Below are positions 6,611 through 16,649 of a DNA stretch of 20,967 nucleotides, one piece after another. The notes beneath the pieces are model-generated. The model was not told where the DNA came from. It did not search any database and saw only the letters and a list, made by a program, of their open reading frames with translations. How positions within the stretch are numbered: the stretch's first letter is position 1; every line of letters starts with the position of its first letter. Both the position numbers and the translations under genes were made by a program. Origin of the DNA: Chara braunii (lineage: Eukaryota; Streptophyta; Charophyceae; Charales; Characeae); NCBI GenBank assembly GCA_003427395.1, contig BFEA01000040.1:837221-858187 (forward strand), read 5' to 3'.

Positions 6611-7900
6611 GCTGACATACCTTCATAACAATTGCCAGCTGCCTGCTTTCTCCCAACTCCGTCTCTTCACAGGAAAACACTCCAACGTCGCAGGATGAAC
6701 AGCTTCCCTCGGGATCCTATGCACGAACTACCTTCGACGCTTTCACGCTCCGCGCTCTAAAAAATTGGATGCTCTGATGTTGTGGCGTCTTCTTCTGCTC
6801 GCTTACTACGCCCCACTAAACAACACTGCACACTGCACGCTGCGTCCGGTTGGTTGCCCTGCCCGGTTCTCTGCGACTTCCGGCGAGCAGTCGTGGACAA
6901 TCTCATCCCCAAGTGAACGAGGATATTCACGCCACCTAACTCAGCGTAAAGCCAAGTTGAGGATATTAAAGCCACCTATCTCAGCGCGCGGGGTGAATGA
7001 GGATGATGAAGCAAGACAATACATGCTGGAAAACGGCCCCGGCCTCCGCAAACCATTCTGAGATGTGGGTCCTTCCTCCTTTCCCTCTGGACCCGGTGCT
7101 GCCCTGGTTTCTGCAACTACCTTCGCCCGCCGAATAGAACGCACGCTCAATCTCGCGCGTTATCTTAGAGTGAAAGTTGCACCAAAGATACAGCTTGTAT
7201 AACCTAGCGTTCTATTCGGGGGAGGAGGATTGACCGCAGAGGTCCTCTTTCTCAAGCCCGCTTTGCTTTCCGGCTGTCTTCTCTCCAGGCGTGCTTCAGT
7301 GGCGGTGGCTCCTTGCTCTTGCGCTGCACCTACCTCAGTATGTACACCCGGGGCTAGGTCCCACTTGCACAAATTAAGAGATAGAGACCGTAGATAGCCG
7401 AGATCAACGGCGGAAATCTCCTAATCCGTGCAAATGGGACCTTGCCCCCGGACTCCTCTCTGTGCCAGTGTGCCTCTCTCTTACCGTGCCTGCGAAGCAG
7501 CATGGGAAAAGTTACGAAATCTCCCCGCCGCTTCTCTCTTCATGACTCCGACAGTCTGGACTTGTGCTGCTGGGAAGGCGGATCATATGATCTGCCTTCT
7601 CGTTCGGAGTGAACGAGATATTCTGAGAGAACACTACGCGAGCTGCAGTACTTTCCTCGATGTGTTTGAGCACAATCATGGCCGATCCAGGAGACATGTG
7701 ACAGACGGTGATTGCGGCCCATCCAGAAATCATTCAAAAAAAAAGCCCCAAGCTTGTGTATGTATGCCCTGGAAAGCGCCAACAGGAGGGGACTACGGAG
7801 TCTGCGGTCGATCCCATGCCTCTGTGGTTGGGTAATCAGTGCTTCAGGCCCCGCTCTTCTGACTCTCCCCTAACGGAAAGTGCGATGAAGCGCCGAGGAG
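6611..7900. other. Intergenic sequence with short direct and inverted repeats
   Basis: No gene is recognised. Visible structure includes a 40-bp tandem repeat (6919-6986, GAGGATATTNANGCCACCTA), an inverted pair CGAATAGAACGC/GCGTTCTATTCG (7131-7142 and 7207-7218), a 24-bp inverted pair with 21 matches (7347-7370 and 7428-7451, containing AGGTCCCA) and a near-palindrome around GGATCATATGATC (about 7568-7591). The inverted pairs probably mark small MITE relics. Confidence 0.6.
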
Positions 7901-7984
7901 TGTGGTGAAGGCGCGCTGGCGTTCGCCCCCTCTTCGTTCTTTGTTTGTTTCTTTCTTAGGGTAACTAGGGCGCAGTCACAAAAG

Positions 7985-8394
7985 CAGTTTCTAAATGCAT
8001 TTCAAACTGCACTTTCGCAGTCCAGTCCGGTCCGAAGCTTACAATGCAGTCAAAACTGTTTTTTTTTTCCCCCTCCAATCTCCGGTGTGGCAGTGGCATC
8101 GTGTGGCCGTGGCATCTCGTACGTGGCCCAGCCAAGGATGCGTGGGCCACGCCCGGGAAAAAAAAAAAACAAAAAAAAAAANCCATTTTTCTTAATTATG
8201 ATTATTTTATTTTATTTCAATCTCGGGCGTGTACCCACACGGAGAGATGCCTTGCTCATGCCCGAAAAAAAATAAAAAATAAAAAATGGCCACGTGTCTG
8301 ACTTAATTTTTGCAGTTACAAACACCGCGGTGCGACTTTTCTGCAAAGCGGAGTTTCGAGTCTTTCAACTGCATTGTAAACGTCCGATTCACAA
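7985..8394. mobile_element. Probable MITE relic with imperfect inverted ends and an internal N
   Basis: The left side (about 8027-8056, with TTACAATGCAGT) and the right side (about 8365-8394, with ACTGCATTGTAA) are imperfect inverted copies. A GCAGTTT/AAACTGC hairpin lies at 7984-8010. Inside, GCGTGGGCCACGCCCGGG is loosely inverted at about 8224-8240. The single N at 8182 follows an A-run and marks an uncertain base or a join. Confidence 0.4.
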
Positions 8395-8476
8395 ACTCAA
8401 ACCATGACCGTGCCCTAGTTTTCTCTTCTTTTTTTTGTGTGCAGTGGTCGAGTATTCTTGTTCCTGGAGAGGATGA

Positions 8477-8548
8477 GGGGTGTTCAGCAAGACGTATGTG
8501 TGAGGATTTCTCGGGGTGTTCAGCAAGACGTATGTGTGAGGATTTCTC
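8477..8548. repeat. 36-bp tandem duplication
   Basis: The unit starting GGGGTGTTCAGCAAGACGTA occurs at 8477-8512 and 8513-8548 with almost no divergence, immediately outside the MITE that starts at 8555. Confidence 0.93.
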
Positions 8549-8554
8549 ATCTAT

Positions 8555-9041
8555 GGGTCTCGCTCCACTACACTAGACTCACGGAGAAACTTGTGAGTGC
8601 TTCTAGAGCTGTCAGAGGTCTAGAACTCTTGAAAAAAGAGGCATCGCTCCACTTACTCCAGACTCAAGAACTCCAGAAGCACTCACGGATTTCTCAGCGC
8701 TACAGGACAGCGCCTCTACAGCGCTACATAACAGGCCAGCTCGTTCTGACGGTCGGGGCAGGAGGCACACTTGCCAAAAGAAGAGGCCTGAGCAGGGTAG
8801 GAGCGAGGACGCTAGAAAACCTGTGCCTTGCAGGCTGTGAACTCTATACAAATCAGGTAGGAGCGAGGACGCTAGAACACCTGTGCCTTGCAGGCTGTGA
8901 ACTCTATACAAATCGAGAGTGCTCCTCGAGAGCGCTTTCTGACAGCTCTCTAAGGGTGTTGTCATAAGTTCCAGTCTAGAGTAAGTGGAGCCAGGCGTCA
9001 CTCTCGAAACTTCGCGAGTCTAGCGTAATGGAGTGAGGCCC
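8555..9041. mobile_element. 487-bp MITE, same terminal family as 2328-2746
   Basis: The left terminus GGGTCTCGCTCCACTACACT and the reverse complement of the right terminus (GGGCCTCACTCCATTACGCT) agree over about 30 bp with several substitutions. Flanking triplets are TAT (8552-8554) and TGT (9042-9044), one mismatch from a 3-bp duplication. The interior includes a 60-bp tandem duplication. There is no transposase frame. Confidence 0.7.
8795..8914. repeat. 60-bp tandem duplication
   Basis: Two copies (8795-8854 and 8855-8914) with GGTAGGAGCGAGGACGCTAG and CTGTGCCTTGCAGGCTGTGA differ at only a few positions. The duplication is recent and lies inside the 8555-9041 element. Confidence 0.95.
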
Positions 9042-9138
9042 TGTGTGTGGACTCTGAAATCGTAGAGGAACCATGGAATCGTGAGGTGCACGGGCGGCTG
9101 ATAAGGCCACTACCCACCTGTTGCACCAGCGGATTCTT

Positions 9139-9300
9139 CTCAGGGCATACTCGCACTAGAACTTTCTTGGATGTCCGACCCGGCGTGAATGCACCTGACC
9201 GTCCAGAGAGAAGACATGAAAGTCCTAGGAGCAGTTGAGGTCGTGTGAGGTGAAATTGAGAGAAGAATGTAGCAGGGAAAGAAAAAGAGTATGCCCTGAG
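9139..9300. repeat. Perfect 14-bp inverted repeat
   Basis: CTCAGGGCATACTC (9139-9152) is inverted exactly at 9287-9300, defining a 162-bp segment just beyond the 8555-9041 element. This may be another MITE relic; no target duplication is evident. Confidence 0.6.
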
Positions 9301-9356
9301 AGGTCGATTATAAGGGCAAGTCTCCACAGGAAAGTGGAAAGGAAACTACTCTCTGC

Positions 9357-9505
9357 GCCATTTGCGGAGCTTGTTTCCCATTGGAGAGGCTCTCTGTGGG
9401 CCATTTCCTGAGCTTGCTTCCCAGTGGAGAGGCTCTCGATGGGCCATTTCCTGAGCTTGTTTCCCGTTCGAGAGGCTCTCTCTGGGCCATTTCCTGAGCT
9501 TGTTG
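9357..9505. repeat. About 43-bp minisatellite, 3.5 copies
   Basis: The unit with GGCCATTTCCTGAGCTTG and GGAGAGGCTCTC repeats in tandem with substitutions. The frames read across it are repeat artefacts. Confidence 0.9.
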
Positions 9506-9792
9506 GAAACGCTCGAGCTTACAGCAACTGCATCCAACGGCAGCCAAGCTTCCAGAGGAACCAGAAGGATGCCATTTCCGCTGAGGAAAGGGCACCTGAA
9601 GAGGAAATGTAGCCGCTGGCCCGCTGGACCAAAACGTTCTGTATGAGCTGCACGAGCACTGTCCAGTGGGGAGGGAAGTTGGCTCTTGTTTCTTTCCAGC
9701 TCTCCCCCTAACGCCCACCAATTGCCCAGAACCAATCAGGTTTGAGGCAGACAAAGTGAAAACAGAGGCCTTTCTTTTTTGGAGGCTACTTT

Positions 9793-10471
9793 CCAGGCAG
9801 ACAGCCCTTTTTTTTTTTTTTTTTCTTTTGAAAAGACAGGCTCCTTCTATTGGTGGGGAGCAGCACCTGCTGGAAACCGGGTCCAGTGTCCCTTGAATAC
9901 ATCATGACATTTATTTGTACGGACTGGGAACCGGGCCCAGTGTCCCTTTGAATGAAAAAAGAAATTCCTGAGAGAAGTCTAAAGCCGATCAGCTCATGAG
10001 ACTAATTAGGCATCTATTGAAGTAAAGATTGCAGAACAATTTATTTTTGGAACCGAAACTTGTTGTAGGTTTTCAACTTGAAGACAATTAGGGATCTCAT
10101 CAGCCTGCAAATACCAAGACTCCCCACCTGTCACCCGAACAGACTGTCCCCTTGCCGACTACCTGCCTCCGCCGAAGGTCGACCCCCAATCAACTCCAGC
10201 CCCAGAGTAGCGCAACCCTCAATTACTGCCCTTACCCCCTCAGATGCAGCACTTCCCTCCAATATGCTGCTGCCGCAGGATAAGGCTCTCTCCTCTCCCA
10301 ATGATACCAGTAGTTCCAAACCAACCATCCACTCAAGAGCCTGTTCTTCATGACCTTTGGAGTCACCCTCTACCCCTCCCACGAAATCCCAATACCTCTG
10401 CCTCCATCTGCCCCCGCCGGGCCGGATCTTTGCCCCAAAAGATCAGTCCCAGCCCCAGGCAGACAGCCCTT
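9793..10471 (-). mobile_element. Retrocopy of a polyadenylated RNA with 17-bp target duplication
   Basis: CCAGGCAGACAGCCCTT occurs at 9793-9809 and 10455-10471. Directly inside the first copy is a T-run (9808-9824), so on the minus strand the insert reads target site, about 645 bp of sequence, A-tail, target site. This is the hallmark of LINE-type target-primed reverse transcription. Two AATAAA hexamers occur on the minus strand (10045-10040 and 9915-9910), the latter about 90 nt before the tail. Upstream on the minus strand, a frame stays open from the insertion edge to a stop at about 10131 and encodes an acidic, Gly/Glu/Ser-rich segment of roughly 100 residues that I do not recognise. It may be the C-terminus and 3' UTR of a host mRNA, or a non-coding retroposon. 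A short motif around CCGGG(T/C)CCAGTGTCCCTT is duplicated at about 9875 and 9932. Confidence 0.65.
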
Positions 10472-10481
10472 CTCCTGGGGT

Positions 10482-10547
10482 TCTGGTAAATCTTTCAACG
10501 GCCTTTCCTGAAGTCTGGTAAATCTTTCCCCATGCCTTTCCTGAAGT
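10482..10547. repeat. 32-bp tandem duplication
   Basis: TCTGGTAAATCTTTC with GCCTTTCCTGAAG repeats at 10482-10513 and 10514-10547. Confidence 0.85.
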
Positions 10548-10610
10548 TGCGGCCCTCCTGTGGAGTCTCTCCCTAAGGTTGAAGTTTCCTAGCTGTTTCT
10601 TCAAGTGTTG

Positions 10611-10799
10611 TTTTTTGCGGGTAAGTACGTTCATGTCACCTTTGAGTATAGAATGTGCAAAAAAAACACGCGTACGCAAAGAAAACCGCGCCGTGTTCGA
10701 AAAGGCAACGAAAGTACTGACGGCCGTGGTGTCAGACCGGGTGCCATATTTACAGGGGTCGGCCGTGGTGACAGAGGGGAAAACAAAAAAAAAGAAATT
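10611..10799 (+). repeat. Dispersed repeat copy R2
   Basis: Plus-strand counterpart of the minus-strand copy at 1378-1568, about 85% alike, starting after a T-run (TTTTTTGCGGGTAAGTACG) and ending in GGGGAAAACAAAAAAAAAG. The A-rich end and dispersed location suggest a SINE-like retroposon about 180 bp long. No A/B polymerase III boxes are recognised. Confidence 0.75.
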
Positions 10800-11989
10800 A
10801 TTCCTTTTTGCTGGAACTTGTTGGTCTCTCCTCCTCACGGATCCCCACCCACTCCCCTTTCCAGTCATATTTGAGAAAACTGTGTCATGGGTACTTGGGA
10901 CTGAAGCGCTTTTTCTAGAAGGACGTGATCCTTGCACCCAGATGGCCTCCAATAAGGGGCTCGTTAGAGACTCCTCAGGCCATCCTTGGGCTCCTACGAT
11001 GAATCCTTGGGGAAATTTGTGATTTACGGATGCTTCGTTGCACCTGTCCTCAGGGAATCTCTTTGAGAATGGATAGCCGGGGCCCTCCCGCGGCCCGTTT
11101 AATACGATTACATGCGGCTGTGCGGGGTTTGTCTGCCTTCCGACTTCGATTGTCCGCCCAGGAGGTGTGCTGGTCCAGAAGGCAAACGGCGCGAAGACGA
11201 AAGATGGTTAATGGAAGACCCAAAATTCGGGGTTTTTCGCCGCATCGCTACAAGCAATGCCGTGGAAAATTTTGCGAACAAACTATGCAGGCCTATAATA
11301 CAAACATAAAAAAAAAACAACCAGGCAAAAAAAAAAGAAAAAAAAAAACTCAAGAGCACTATAAAACCCTATTCGGAGTAGCTTTCGGAGTTCGCCAAAA
11401 CTTTTCCCGAATTCCCTGTTTTTGCCAACTTTTTTGTTATTGGTCAAAATACGTTGAAACTGAATACAGATATACCCTAAAGCACGGACATATCAGACAA
11501 GAAACAAAAAGAAGAAAAAAACAAAAATTCAGGGAAAAATGGCAGTTTCGGTGAAAACTTTGCCGAAAATGACACCACCTACAAGTGGCGAAGACACAGG
11601 AACGACGCCGTCTGGAATTTGAAATTCGAAATGCTGGTGCGTGGACGACGGTGAGGCGGGGGACAGGCGGGTCATCGAAGGCGCAGTGCGCTGAGCGCAG
11701 TCTTGGCGATTGTCAGTTGGGTTCATCATCTCCTCGCGTGGCAAGCGAAGAGGGATATCGTCACCTGGGGTCGCTATGTGAAGGCGCACGGCAGGCTCAA
11801 TCGAACAGCAGCGGTTGTCTGCGGGATGCCAGTCGGTGAAGTTCGTCTTGCAGCATGGCTCTGGAAACGCGCAGTGCATGCGACTTTGATTAGAGTCGTG
11901 GAGGTGAAGGCGGCGAGTTGCTGGTGGACCTCCATTCTCGTGTTGGGGGAGCGCGATGGAGGGTTGTCGTGGACATGGTCGCGCAGTGT
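10800..11989. other. Intergenic sequence before the transposase relic
   Basis: A-rich low complexity is concentrated at 11306-11350 and 11500-11530. The 11585-11990 part is more GC-rich and may belong to the 5' region of the Harbinger element, but no terminal inverted repeat could be matched to the far side of the transposase. Confidence 0.45.
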
Positions 11990-13348
11990 TGATGTGTCCA
12001 CAGAGAAGACAGCTGTCGCAGCGACTGCGATGGCCGTGATCATCCGCAGCCAGGTGGAGAGAGCGGCAGGGCGCATAAAGGTCACAGTTTCGAGGCGGCA
12101 GCAGAGGCTATTGGTGCATAGGGTGGTCGACGCCCCGGACTGCGTTAGCACTTCGGAGGCCGTTGTTCAACTATGCGCAGTGATCGGGTGCGGTGCGCTC
12201 CATCGGGCGATGCCACGGTGGTGGATGAAGCAGAGAACGGGTGGGACTCGGGAAGATTTGTAGCCTTTTGTAGGTATGCGATGATGCTACAGACGAGTAC
12301 TTTCGAGAGAAGCTCCGCATGTCCCGTAGAGTTTTCTTGGAAATCATGGAAGAGTGTGCACCTCATCTGCAACGATAGGTGACGTTCTACAGGGAGCCAC
12401 GTCAACCAGAGCAGACCGTCTCGTACGCGTTGTACTCGTCGGCGTCAGGTGAAACTTATGACAACAGCACATCGTCTTTTGGCATCGGGAGAGCGTCCGG
12501 ACTCATCGCCGTTCGCAATGTTACAACCGATCTATTAAGGGTGTACGCAAACAAGATATTGTGGCCGACGGGGGTGCGGAAACACGTGGTGCTACGAGCG
12601 TTCGCTGAGAAAGGCTACCCCAAATGCCATGGAGCGGTGGACTGCACACACATCTAAGTGGATAAACCTGCCAACGCTCCTAGGGAGAACGACTTTAATC
12701 GCAAGCATCGGTTCGATGTCATTGCGCAGGTGGTGGTCGACCTCGATTTGTGTATGCTGGATGTGTTCATCGCTGAATCATCGGATATCCTGGGAGCTGC
12801 CACTACATTAGGGCCATCCAACTGTCAAGTATGTGGAGGCACGGAGAAGAATGATTGCTGTTTGCGAGCCGCCTGTTACGCTGTAGAGCGGGGTAAGGTC
12901 GAAAGGATACATCCTGGCCGACAATGGGCATCCTTCTTCTGAATGGGTAGTGGTGTCGTATGGAGGGATCAATCAGCACCCCGACCAGGAGTTGTTCGAC
13001 AATAAACAAAAGGCTGCCAGAGGGGTTGTGGAGAGGGCGTTCGGGAGGTTGAAGGGGATGTGGACGTTGTCCCTGCAGATGCACAAGACGGACCTGGACA
13101 CTCTACTGCAATAGTTCACGGTCGTATGCATTCTACACAACATTCTTCTTGACGCTGGCATCGAGTTCGATGAGAATCAAGTGTGGGAAATTGAAGAGAC
13201 GTTAGCGCCCCCCGCTATCGACGATTGCTGGAAGAACGAAGGCCTGGATGCGCAAGGGGGCTGCGATATGATGCCGGCGACTTCGAGCGATGGCGGACGC
13301 GTCGCAAAGGCAGTGCACGGAAGAAATGACACCAGCGAATGGGTGTGA
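11990..13348 (+). pseudogene. PIF/Harbinger transposase (DDE_Tnp_4 family), inactivated
   Basis: The transposase would cut and paste its own element using a DDE catalytic triad. Pieces lie in order in three frames. The N-terminal part ends about 12263 (RWWMKQRTGG). Then YFREKLRMSRRVF and ASGETY lead to GAVDCTHI, which holds the first catalytic Asp (about 12637-12654). GYPGSCHY (12783-12806) follows, then GYILADNGHP (about 12905-12934) and RGVVERAFGRLKGMW (about 13019-13063) with the catalytic Glu. The second catalytic Asp, normally in a G-S-x-HD motif, is replaced by Tyr (12804-12806). Stops interrupt at 12376, 12655, 12852, 12884 and 13112, and frame changes fall near 12265, 12780 and 12862. 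The start is uncertain because the N-terminus is poorly conserved. Motif order and family length are normal, so this is an old full-length copy. Confidence 0.9.
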
Positions 13349-13575
13349 CAGCCAGCCCCATTCGTTTGGTGCCCGACAGGAGAACGGTGAGTGCAGTGAG
13401 TTGGGCTTGAGGGGCCCTTCAGCTGCCCGCCGCAGGGTCAGTAACGGCGGACCGCCGCGTCGGGGGCTATGACATCAAGCAGTCCCTTTTTTGACAGACC
13501 GTCCTCACGAAATCGCCTGATCCGAAACCGTCGCTGGAGGGCGGGCCATGATTTCGAGAGGACTGGCCTTTTTTC

Positions 13576-13739
13576 ACCGTGCTATCGACGGTTCCAACGC
13601 ATCATCTGGCGCAAATTTCCCCGCACACTTTTGATTATCGAGGCCCGCGCGGATTTTACCGTGATATCGACGGTTCCAATGCGTCATCCGACGTGACTTT
13701 TCCCGCCCACTTTCGTTTCTTGGGCCCCGCGCAGATGTA
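13576..13739. repeat. 82-bp tandem duplication
   Basis: Two diverged copies (13576-13657 and 13658-13739) share ACCGTG(C/A)TATCGACGGTTC and GGCCCGCGCGGAT-like ends. They lie downstream of the transposase relic and might be part of its 3' terminal region. Confidence 0.8.
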
Positions 13740-13888
13740 TCCGCCATTCGAATGACAGTGGCGCCATTCCACGAATTTGCAGGTGGGCATTGCAATCGTC
13801 CGAAGCAGCAGGCAATCGCAGGTGTCGCCAACCCTCACGGCCGAAAATGCCCGTCGCGCGCCCGGACCACCCGCCCTTGCCAGCGACA

Positions 13889-14157
13889 GAAGAGAAACTA
13901 ACGACGGGGAATAAGATGGTAGTTGAACACGGCGGCACACACGTCCACGTGTCAAGTCCTGATCATGCGTGGCCATGCTGATGGGTGCGGGGCTTATTCG
14001 ACAACATTCTGTTGCCGCATAGAGCCCCGCATCCATCAGCGTGCCCACGCTTGTTCAGGACCTGACACGTGGACGTGTGAGTGTGCCATCTGATCGGGGC
14101 GAGTGGTCGCCAATGGAACTAGATTCGCGAAAGCAGGCCAACGCAAAAGACGAACGA
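13889..14157 (+). repeat. Palindromic satellite unit 1
   Basis: A palindromic core (13939-14078) has 56-bp arms from ACACGTCCACGTGTCA to GCGGGGCT with a 28-nt centre. With its flanks it is an inverted copy of 15071-15368, with about 30 bp missing near 14125. GAAGAGAAACTAAC marks its left edge. The start of another unit (CATAGAGGCACTGAT ... GATGATGGTAG) follows at about 14158-14215 and then breaks off. Confidence 0.85.
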
Positions 14158-14225
14158 CATAGAGGCACTGATAGAAAACTAACCACGGGGACGATGATGG
14201 TAGTGGAACACGACGCTGTTGGTTA

Positions 14226-14312
14226 TGTCTCGTTCGTTTGTCTGCGCTTGTCAGTTACGTTCGCAAACTTAGTGCGGACGACACAGACAAGCGCAGTAAA
14301 ACGAACGAGATA
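14226..14312. repeat. Inverted repeat with arms of about 27 bp
   Basis: GTCTCGTTCGTTTGTCTGCG (from 14227) is imperfectly inverted at 14286-14312 (GACAAGCGCAGTAAAACGAA). A short fold-back relic between palindromic units. Confidence 0.7.
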
Positions 14313-14618
14313 AAAGACAGAAAGAGAGATAAATAGATAGCGAGAGAGAGAGAGAGCGACAGAGAGGCGATCTCCGCCTTCATCACACGGCCCAATCAAA
14401 CGTCACGACCAAATGGCCCCGAACGTCACCCCGATCACACATCGGACTCACGGAGAGAGATCCCTGTTAGATCACACGACACTGCTCGTTCACGGCGACT
14501 GAACCCAATGTAATCGCCACCGCGCGAATCCCGACTACAGATCGCATACATGTGTGGGCATTCTGACGGTCTACGCAAACCCAGCATGGCAGGACTTTTC
14601 AGGTCGGTGGAGATGGCG

Positions 14619-14624
14619 AGAGAA

Positions 14625-14674
<50 letters not shown>

Positions 14675-14684
14675 ATATAGAGAC

Positions 14685-14718
<34 letters not shown>

Positions 14719-14830
14719 CGCTATATATATAGTGAGAGAGAGAGAAAGAGAGAGACAAAGCCAAATAGAGAGAGAGAGAGGGGGGGAGAGACAGAGAGAG
14801 ATGAGAAAGGGAGATAGAATGAGAGAGAGA
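14619..14830. repeat. GA-rich microsatellite
   Basis: Long GA runs interrupted by CTATATAG, GCTATATATATAG and AAAG blocks. The Ser/Leu- and Arg/Glu-rich frames across it are artefacts. Confidence 0.95.
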
Positions 14831-15070
14831 ACGCACCTTTTCCTTCCTTGATTTACAACTATTGTTGGAAACAATGGCCCCGGCGACTTGGTTGATGATC
14901 TCAAACCGCAATATGACGACGCGTGTCGCGACGCGCGAAAAGGGAGGTGCCGACGCGTGAGAGGGCAACACCGCGAATGGAGACGTGGGAGATTGCAACG
15001 CGAAGGAGATGGCGAGGCGAGGGATATGGCGACGAGGGAGAGAGAGAGAAGCGAGGTAGACGGCGGGGGA

Positions 15071-15381
15071 AACGTTCGTCTTATGCGTTGGCCTGTTTCT
15101 TTCCCGAACTTACCTCGGGGTGCGTTTGCGGATCTGGTTCCATTGGCGACCACTCGCCCCGATCAGATGGCACACTCACACGTCCACGTGTTAGGTCCTG
15201 AACAAGCGTGGGCACGCTGATGGATGCGGGGCTCTATGCGGCAACAGAATGTTGTCGAATAGAGCCCCGCACCCATCAGCGTGGCCACGCATGATCAGGA
15301 CTTGACACGTGGACGTGTGTGCCGTCATGTTTAACTACCATCTTCGTCCCCGTCGTTAGTTTCTCTTCAGTGCCTCTATTT
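15071..15381 (-). repeat. Palindromic satellite unit 2
   Basis: The palindromic core is at 15178-15318. Left flank CGTTCGTCTTATGCGTTGGC and right flank GTCGTTAGTTTCTCTTC are inverted relative to unit 1. It is followed in tandem by unit 3 at a period of about 311 bp. Confidence 0.85.
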
Positions 15382-15652
15382 CGTTCGTCTTATGCGTTGG
15401 CCTGTTTCTTTCCCGAACTTACCTCGGGGTGCGTTTGCGGATCTCGTTCCATTGGCGACCACTCGCCCCGATCAGATGGCACACTCAAACGTCCATGTGT
15501 CAGTTCCTGAACAAGCGTGTGCACGCTGATGGATGCGAGGCTCTATGCGGCAGCAGAATGTTGTCCAATAGAGCCCCGCACCCATCAGCGTGGCCACGCA
15601 TGTTCAGGACTTGACATGTGGATGTGTGAGTGTGTCATCTGATCGGGGCGAG
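15382..15652 (-). repeat. Palindromic satellite unit 3
   Basis: It shares the 5' flank of unit 2 (CGTTCGTCTTATGCGTTGGC, CCTCGGGGTGCGTTTGCGGA) almost exactly. The palindrome here extends outward through CTCGCCCCGATCAGATGGC and its complement, covering 15462-15652. Confidence 0.85.
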
Positions 15653-15689
15653 ACAAAGGAGTTTCAGGAGCAAGAATGCATGCGTTTCA

Positions 15690-15900
15690 TTGGCGATCAC
15701 TCGCCCCGATCAGATGGCACACTCAGACGTCCATGTGTCACGTCCTGAACAAGCGTGGCCACGCTGATGCATGCGGGGCTCTATGCGACAACAGAATATT
15801 GTCAAATAGAGCCCCGCATCCATCAGCGTGGCCACGCATGTTCAGGAGCTGACACGTGGACGTGTGAGTGTGCCATCTGATCGGGGCGAGTGGTCACCAA
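15690..15900. repeat. Palindromic satellite unit 4, 211-bp palindrome
   Basis: Arms of about 95 bp run from TTGGCGATCACTCGCCCCGA on the left to TCGGGGCGAGTGGTCACCAA on the right. The centre is around CAACAGAATATTGTC. This is the most complete palindrome of the group. Confidence 0.88.
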
Positions 15901-16620
15901 CGAAACGGAACCCGCGAATGTAGCCCGAGAATGTTGTGACACGCCCTTCGAGATTGTGTCATCACTTCAGATGTTTTCTTGAAGTGTTACTCGCTTGTCG
16001 TCAATTTGTTGTCTCTCTCATGAACTGCGATATAAGGATTTTAGTCGTATGTTGTCGAACACGAAAACATGGATTCTCACGAATCGTCTCTCTTCTGGAT
16101 TGCACATGGACTTTCTTCTCGCCGAATTATTTTTTATTGCGCTCGGTTTGTTTATTCGTTTTTCCCCGTAAGTCGCGTCCTGCAGTTCACTCGGCGTTCG
16201 GTTTTGTATCCGTAAATTATCCTCTACATTCGTCAAATTTTTCACATTTTTCGTCACTCTTCCTCTCGCCGACACGAACAATTTTTTCTTATATTCTTCT
16301 GTGCGGTTTTTTAAATGGGTCACATTGCGAATTCCGAAAAAGACAACACCATCCGCAGGATCTGCACATGGAGAGAAAGAGAGATAAAGACAGGCTCTCT
16401 CGCTGCGCCTCCTCTCCTTGTCGACGTCTCTATCGATCTTAGTCTCCCTTCCGTGTCTATGCGGGTTTTCTGCCCTTCTCCAATCTTTGTGTATCGCAGA
16501 CAGTCGCTCAACCGATCGGAGCTTGCTCCGCATTTAGGATTGTTTTTCTTTGGCCGTTCCTTTTGGGTTCCCGCTCTTTCAGCGGATAGCGTGTTTTGAT
16601 GTATCTCTGGATCCATTTAC
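15901..16620. other. Intergenic sequence, no recognised gene
   Basis: The stretch is T-rich with opposing overlapping frames of about 170 codons on the two strands. Neither frame shows a recognisable domain, and their Arg/Ser-rich composition is not persuasive. No RNA gene seen. Confidence 0.5.
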
Positions 16621-16649
16621 AGGTCCGAGGATCGTGGAGCGGTATCCCT

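Noticed and set aside
13290-13472. Small separate gene after the transposase
   Set aside because: It overlaps the transposase relic in another frame and may be its C-terminal region; there is no independent support.
14435-15153. Long minus-strand frames rich in Ser and Leu
   Set aside because: They are translations of the GA microsatellite and show no domain.
15936-16533. Overlapping frames of about 170 codons on opposite strands
   Set aside because: Neither shows a recognisable motif, and overlap on both strands suggests chance openness.
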